Shown here piece by piece: positions 57,371 to 64,000 of a DNA stretch of 64,000 bases. The notes under the pieces are model-generated. The model had not been told where the DNA came from. It was given only the letters and a program-made list of their open reading frames with translations, and ran no database searches. The stretch is from Boswellia sacra (Eukaryota; Streptophyta; Magnoliopsida; Sapindales; Burseraceae). Location: contig SNVD02013918.1 of NCBI GenBank assembly GCA_013180625.2, positions 372,001 to 436,000 on the forward strand, given 5' to 3'. A program made the translations under genes and the position numbers. How positions within the stretch are numbered: the stretch's first letter is position 1; each line of letters starts with the position of its first letter.

Positions 57371-57865
57371 GCCAAACAAAAAATTCTACACTCATCATCG
57401 TTTATATTCATTCATCGAGTTCAAGAACCACCATTTTTTCACATCTCAAGCTTCAATCATTCATCAAACGTTCTACAAAAAAATGCAACCGTAAATAACT
57501 TCTAAAACACAGTGAATGAATCAATACCTAAATCCATCAAAATCCATGAAGCTCTATTAAAATCCATGTAGTCGATACATGTATGCATCAACAAAGTGCA
57601 TTGAACGTAGGGCATTGATTAGGCTTCACACCTTAACAAAATTGATCCCAGTACACGTTCAATCCATTCTGACGAAATAGGGAAGACTTGATGATGAGTA
57701 ACGGTTATAGAGGGAATGAAATGAGAGTGAATAAATTAATTGAATTGTTAAGAGTATGCATATCACTTCTTAGCCAAGAGGGTCAATATAGGAAAATTCT
57801 TTGAAAGTGGATCATATTTAGTTAAAACCCTTAATTTGGGTTAGGTTTTGAATTTTCCAAACTTT

Positions 57866-58903
57866 AATTCAGTGGTGAACGTCTGAAAGAGGTGACTAAA
57901 TAGTTGATTATTTTCTAGTCTGAAATCTGAAGATCTTTTATTTTTTATTTTTTACTTAAGACTTAATCCAAGAAATTTTTATTTAAATTTTAGCTTTTAT
58001 CTGAAAGCAAATGTCTGAATCATTTATTACTCATTTAATTCTTTTAAATACTCTTATAAAATTTATTTATGATCAATTTGTACATAGCCTAATATTTTAA
58101 TTTTAAAACATTATTATCTGTTTCTAATTTTATATTACGATTCTCTATTTTTTAAATTGTTTTATGGTGATTAATCTTATTTATATATCAAACTTTTTTA
58201 GAAAAAATAACTTCTTTATCCGATTATACACATTTAAATAAATTAAATTCATAATAAATTTTTTATATAAATATTTTTATTTATAAAATAAAATTACAAG
58301 TGAAAATAATATATATAAATATGAATATATGTGTAAAAATATTAATTTTTAAATATTTTAATTTAAATATTAAAATAAAAAATAATATCATTTAAAATTT
58401 TTATATTAAGACTTATTCAGATTTTAATTTAATTCAAATATATTGAGATTAAAAAAAAAAAAAAGCTCCCTAACTATTTTGTTCAATAAAGTGATGTCAT
58501 TGTAAGATCAGGACTCCAGGGGGTGCAAATGATATTAACCCTCGATTAAAAAGCAGGCAACAATTTTGGAGCGGAACAGGAAGTCCCATGTTTCCACGGT
58601 AATAAATAATATAAAAACTAAGAATCTGTTTCTGAAATCAAATCAAATCAATCTCTATTTCTTGTTTTTCATCTTTTGCCAGATCGACCTGAACGCAGAG
58701 AGAGAGGGCGATACGATCATCAGAGCCCTCTCCCTCTTCATCTTCTTCTTCTTCACCATTTCGAAATTCAATCAAAAATTTTAATTCGATTTAGTTGTGT
58801 TTTTTTTTTGTAAATTTTAATTTCAATTTGGTGTATTATCAACTTTCGTTTTGAAACGAAATCATATGATTCCCTTCACATTACGTAAAATTCCCAAAAT
58901 TTG
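57866..58903. other. AT-rich intergenic DNA and apyrase 5' UTR
   Basis: 57866-58480 is AT-rich and gene-free. From about 58560 the sequence looks like transcribed leader, with a CT-rich tract at 58715-58760 before the apyrase start. The 72-codon frame at 58566-58784 lies in this leader and shows no domain. Confidence 0.45.
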
Positions 58904-61900
58904 ATGCGACGATCGCATGCGCGTGCAAAGATCAATTCAAAGCCGGAAAAAATGGATCCAGTTAAGCTCCATATTCGACCCGCCACCAGATCCACCAATC
59001 TCTTCACCTCACGTGCGTCTCGCCACACCAACGCCAGCGCCAAATCCAACCTCTTCTTAAACGTCGTCGCCGCGTTAACCGTCGCTTTCATTACTTTAAT
59101 TCCCTGTTATTATTTGTTCTTCTACGTCCCCAAAGCCAAGCCGCACTACTCCATCAAATACGGCGTCGTTATTGATGGAGGGAGTACGGGCACCAGAATC
59201 CATGTTTTTAGATATAGAAGCGAGAGCGATGAGTTCGATTTTGAGCTCGGAAGCATGAGGGTGAATCCGGGATTATCATCCTACGCCGAGGATCCGGAGA
59301 ATGCGGGGGAGTCGTTGAGAGAGCTCGTGGATTTCGGAAAGAGTAAAGTGCCTGTCGAGCTCTGGGACAAAACTGAAATTAGGTTAATGGCGACTGCTGG
59401 GTTGCGGTTGCTCGATTTAAAAGTTCAAGATAAGATTTTGCGGAGCTGTAGGAGCGTGCTTAGAGCGTCTGGGTTTCAGTTCAGAGATGAATGGGCCACT
59501 GTAATTACAGGTATTAACGATCTCATACACCACCAACTCCATGCAATGTGATATGGTAATTACTTATTTAATAAAATCAATTACTATTATTATTTAGCTA
59601 GTTGGTGAATGACATTGTTGTTTCTTTTATATGGGCTTTAAAATTGATTTTGAAAATCAATGCTGTTATTGGTGTTTGTGTTTCTAATAAATAAATTTAG
59701 AACCTGAATGTTGGATATTCGTTTTATTCTTTTAGGTTCTGATGAGGGTGTGTATGCTTGGGTTGTTGCGAATCATGCACTTGGGAGTCTTGGAGGCGAT
59801 CCTCTGAAAACAACTGGGATCATTGAACTTGGGGGTGCCTCTGCTCAGGTTTTGCTTTGTTTTTCCCTGTTTAATACTATCAGTAATTTGAGATTATGCT
59901 TGTAGTATATATATGAAAGTTATTTGTGCTTCCCAAATGAAGGAACTGCAGATCATGCAACTTTCCTAGATTGTAGGAGTGTCACTGTTAAATGCAACTG
60001 CCATCGAGAAGAGGTCCTGACCACTGTGGTGACATAATTTTTAAAATATAATATTGATTCTTGGACAAGATTGTAAGGAACTTTTATCCAACAGATGTTG
60101 AAGAATTTATTCGTTGGCTTGGGGAGAGTGGTGTAGATACTTAATGCATAAGTAATCTAGATCTGTTGCAACAACATATGGCATCATCAGTGAATAATTT
60201 ATAATATCTGTTTTCTCTATTAGTCCTTCCAAAGTTAGTAAATTTTGGATGCGCAACATATGAACTGTTATTTAGAATAACTCGTACACTTTTGCCTCAG
60301 GTAACCTTTGTCTCAAATGAACCTATGCCTCCTGAATTTTCCCGAACCATTAAATTTGGGAATATCACTTACAATCTCTACAGTCATAGTTTTCTTCATT
60401 TTGGCCAGGTAACCATCGTTCACATAGTTAGCAATTTTAAACAATCATGCATTTTCTCCTGCTAATATGTAAATTAGAAGCATGGCTTTCTTCTCCTGAG
60501 TTCATCTTCAACTGTTTATAATTTGTTTTCTCAAGTTTCTTTGTAAATTTCACCGCAGTTCTGTTAATTGTTTCTTATTGCATTTTGGTATTATTTTTGA
60601 AATTTTGTAGTGAGCCAATGTAGGTTTTCTATGAGATGATAAAAATGTGGTTTAAAAGTTTGTAACCTATGTCAATTTGCAGAATGTTGCACAAGAATCA
60701 TTGAGGGATTTACTCTCTTCAGGAGGCTTTACGTCAAGTAAGTATACATGCGTTTGGTTTCAAATGGCTTTTCTATGCGTAGAATTATTAAAACGTTGTT
60801 TAAATTTTTGAATGTAAATCAATGACTGGGTTTCGATTACTCATCATTTTGGGTGTTTTGCAATATTGTCTTTGATGGCAAATATCTTATCAGCAAAGAA
60901 ACTATTTCTCAGAAACTATTTCTCTGCTTCTGTAATATGCTGTATTGAGACTTTGAGAATCCTTACCTTGTCCATCAGCAGCCAGCCTAATTTTGACAAG
61001 ATAAGTTCTAACGATAGTTCTGTACAGAACACACATTTTAACAGCTGTCAATTCTTGTGAATTTGGCATGAGCAAACTGACCTTTAGGGATGGATACCAT
61101 ATTTTGCAATCATGTAGCACAGCTTGTGCCTGATATCTCATTTATGGCTATCAGATTTTTTTTTTTTTTTGGTTCTGTGATCCTAGCTTTCTTTGAGGTG
61201 GTATGTAGAATTAAGTCTTATGTCTCTTGAAGTGTAGAAATGTGATATTATTCACCTTTTTTTTGTGTGTATTGATGCAGCTGTTGAGTCTCTACAGAAG
61301 AGAATATATATAGATCCTTGTTCTCCTAAAGGGTATCCTCATGATATGGAGTCATGGAAGCTATCTCCTGGTTCTTTGGCTGAAAAGAATAAACATCTTT
61401 TACCTCTTAAAGCTGGGGGTAACTTTTCAGAATGTAGATCTGCTGCATTAATGCTGTTACAAAGAGGAAAAGGTTAAAATTCTTTCAGAACAATCATCTT
61501 GTAGAGTTTCTTTTAAGCAGTGGCGATCACAATAATTGTATTCTTATGCTGTAGACAAATGCTCCTACAAAAACTGCTATCTGGGATCAACTTTCATGCC
61601 TAAGCTTCAGGGAAGATTTTTGGCCACAGAAAATTTTTTCCATACGTCAAAGGTATTTATCTTTTTCTCTGATAGCTCAATAATCTGACTTCATCAGATT
61701 TATAGCTTTAAAAGTCCTTACATGGATCCATCTGGATTGCATGCTTAGATGCACTATTCGCTGTGCTCTGAAGCCTGTTTGCCTTTGCCTTTCTGCTTGA
61801 TTAGTTTTTTGGGTTGAGAGAACGGGCATTTCTTTCTGATCTGCTGATAGCCGGACAACAATTCTGTGGAGAGGATTGGTCAAAGTTGAAGAGGAAACAC

Positions 61901-62686
61901 CAGTCCCTTAATGATGAAGATCTGATGCGTTATTGCTTCTCTTCAGCATATATTGTTGCTTTACTGCATGACAGTCTTGGCATTGATTTGGATGATGAGA
62001 GGTACCTTGTTTCCTTTGGTCCCTCTCAATCAATGTCTTAAGGGTACATGGTTAGAAGTTTAAAATGAGGAGTAATAATAAAATATTATCATTTAAGAAA
62101 GTAAATCAGTTATCAACAAGAAAACAGTTCATTAAACACTAAGACCACATTTATTATTTACTCTAGACTTCTTCATTTGTGCCCTTAGAGCACATATTAA
62201 GCTAACCTTTTTTGCGTACTTTTGAACAGAGCATCATTCTTCAATGTAGATAGTATGCAGTTTGTTTGACCTTTTATCTTTTTAGTCTTACTAAATCAAA
62301 CTCTATTTTTGTGGATGAATCTGCTTAGGGATTTTTTTAATCTTCCTGCTTTCTTTCTCTCATGTATATGCATTTGGTTGGTCAAATCATATTGACTGGG
62401 ATTACTTTCAAGCAGGATTGGATTTGCTAATCATGTGGGGAATATCCCACTTGATTGGGCATTGGGAGCTTTCATCCTGCAGAGCAGGTCGGACTTGGAT
62501 GTACAGCACCCTAATTGGATTGCCACCATTATTAGTGAAGACTCACCCACACTGCTCTCCCTAATAGTTATTTCAATAATGTTTATGTTTATAGCATGGT
62601 CTGTATCAAAGTGGAGGAAGCCCCAATTGAAGACCATTTATGATCTAGAAAAAGGACGGTATATAGTTAGTCGTGTCAGTAGATGA
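58904..62686 (+). CDS. Apyrase / nucleoside triphosphate diphosphohydrolase, APY6 type (8 exons)
   Basis: Exons 58904-59510, 59736-59848, 60301-60408, 60683-60737, 61281-61472, 61555-61652, 61805-62001 and 62416-62686 join in frame to 546 aa with GT-AG introns. It starts MRRSHARAK, as in Arabidopsis APY6; a second ATG at 58951 is possible. TM helix 1 is at about 51-74. Apyrase conserved regions: ACR1 DGGSTGTR (91-98), ACR2 MATAGLRLL (162-170), ACR3 with SDEGVYAW (204-211), ACR4 LGGASAQ (234-240), ACR5 PLDWALGAF. TM helix 2 is at about 503-522, then a basic tail KPQLKTIYDLEKGRYIVSR. GDA1/CD39 enzymes hydrolyse NTP and NDP in the endomembrane or apoplast. Two anchors fit the APY5/6 branch, linked to pollen wall formation. 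No damage seen. Confidence 0.95.
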
Positions 62687-64000
62687 TAGCATTTTTCAGG
62701 AGAGAGAAATTGATCTATTTGGTGTGGCCAGATCAAGAAGAGAAAGTTGGGAGCCTTGTAATTATAATACTCATCAAACATTTGTGGTTCCCAAGTTTGC
62801 TGCCGAAGGTCTCCCTCTGAAGGCCTGCCATTTTCAGCTGGAAAAATGGGACTGTAAATGTTTGGGTTTCAGCACAGAATGTAGTTTGACATCTTTGTGG
62901 GAAGCTAGGTTAGATTGTTTACATTACCCATTTTGTATTTACCGGGAACACATATCTCAGGTTATTTTACCACATACCACATCCTTTCTCATCGCTCAAA
63001 CTATAAGTAGAGTCCATGACTGAATGTGGGATTTATACTCGAGGGACAGTCCAGATTTTTGTATCAATTACTCTTATTATTGTAAGATAATGATATTGCA
63101 GATGTGTTTTCCGAACGTTCCAATTTTTCTCGTGGCCCTTTACCTAGAAATAATATGCTTTAAGCCAATGCGACCACAATATACATCTACTCATCTTTAT
63201 GAGTTCTTTGATTCAAGATGAGTTTTCTTAGAGTTTTTGTAATCCCATGAACAAAATCCATTTAATAGTTGGTCGTTATCAATTTCCATAGATCATGACA
63301 GGTTTCCATATTATCCGAATCGAGTCTATTCAAGAAATCCATGTTAATGGCGTTGGATTTACTTTATTTTCTAGCTATAAAACATATGAAACGCCATCAA
63401 CGCAACCCATCTATGGCGATTTTTATATTATTCTTTCGAAGACCATTTTAGATGGTACAAATATGAAATCAACCTAATAAAGAGTTCGATGTTTATGGCA
63501 ATTCATCCACTTTGTCACTTACTAGAACACAATTCATGAATCACCATGAACCCGATCCCTTTATAACGATTTACGAACAAAACAGAAAATATAGAACGGA
63601 ATCCTACATGTATAGTTGAAAAAGCAAAACAGTATGCAGCATAGATAATTGAAGAGATAATTGAGACTATTGCCACTGCGTTTACAGTTAGATGTGCATT
63701 CCATTTACTTTACATTTATCTTTTTTCATGCTTGTGTGTTGTATTTATTCACATTTGATGAACTAGCAAAAATCATTATACCTGAATTAATCATGGATTA
63801 TATCAAATATGCGGGATCATGTGTTTAGACTCGTTAGTTTGTAATCATTATTTTGGTAATGAGTCGTTTCAATTGCTTTCAAACCGTTATTAGTGTGATT
63901 AAAAAAGCGTAATCTAATGTGCCTGTATACGTAAGTAAATAGGCCCATCACATTTTACTTTGAGGATTCGAAAATAGAGGGTAGTTACTCTCTTTACTTC
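62687..64000. other. Apyrase 3' UTR and downstream intergenic DNA
   Basis: The first few hundred bases probably form the 3' UTR. Open frames at 62673-63023 and 63295-63477 have no recognisable domain and no upstream gene signals. No repeats identified. Confidence 0.4.

Larger units (their letters stand above)
55855..57865. mobile_element. Long-TIR, Mutator-like non-autonomous candidate
   Basis: 55858-55955 (GGAAAAATTCAAAATTTGAC through AATGACCCTTTGGATTAGGAA) matches the complement of 57765-57857 (GGAAAATTCAAAACCTAACC through ATTGACCCTCTTGGCTAAGAA) with scattered changes, giving inverted ends of about 100 bp. The interior holds CGAGTGTCG-type motifs and a solo LTR, but no transposase. I could not find a matching 9-bp duplication, so MULE membership is tentative. 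Confidence 0.55.

Noticed and set aside
62673..63477. Open frames downstream of apyrase as extra genes
   Set aside because: The first overlaps the apyrase stop and probable 3' UTR. None shows a domain or gene signals.

Overview
This is plant nuclear DNA from a eudicot, probably woody. Several genes are split by GT-AG introns, the intergenic DNA is AT-rich, and a large share is LTR-retrotransposon, hAT-like and MITE sequence. I cannot fix the genus from sequence alone. There is no bacterial, organellar, CRISPR or convincing standard tRNA/rRNA content.

Left part (1-30 kb): a cluster of secreted S-like ribonuclease T2 genes, all on the minus strand. Two copies are intact (172-1618 and 9607-10633). 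Each has four coding exons of 105, 156, 199 and 224 nt in the order transcribed and encodes 227 aa with all catalytic residues. Further copies are decayed: a lone exon-1 remnant (12985-13072), a remnant of exons 3 and 4 (15438-15955), and a full four-exon copy (17461-29774) carrying stops and stretched by insertions. Fragments resembling the 3' end of the PPR gene at 36.4 kb lie beside the broken copies at 15.04 and 16.9 kb. The duplicated unit was therefore RNase T2 plus intergenic DNA plus the PPR tail.

Mobile DNA: a young Copia element (3984-9212; LTRs differ at 3 of 466 positions) lies between the two intact RNase genes. Three GC-rich hAT-like non-autonomous elements with 8-bp target duplications lie at 11.6-15.0 kb and carry tRNA-like A-box/B-box modules. 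A solo Copia-type LTR (17878-19291) splits exon 3 of RNase copy 4. A decayed Gypsy element (19756-29643) sits in intron 1 of the same copy and itself holds a 2.5-kb hAT-like element (26182-28659). An older minus-strand Copia element (30244-35792) separates the cluster from the PPR gene.

Right part (36-64 kb): four ordinary single-copy-looking genes. They are an intronless DYW-class PPR editing factor (OTP85/At2g02980-like, minus), an AVT1-type vacuolar amino-acid transporter (minus, 3 exons), the ER Qa-SNARE syntaxin SYP81 (plus, 7 exons, one GC-AG intron) and an APY6-type membrane apyrase (plus, 8 exons). They show no common pathway. Between them are foldback/MITE-type elements (3.6, 41.4, 42.2, 44.2-47.4 and 49.6 kb), a 55-bp tandem repeat (48.3 kb), a long-TIR Mutator-like candidate (55.86-57.86 kb) and a second solo LTR (56279-57138).

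I found no clearly new biochemical system. The strongest unusual points are the layered insertions in one RNase T2 copy, the tRNA-like modules inside the hAT-like elements, and the long self-complementary foldback elements.
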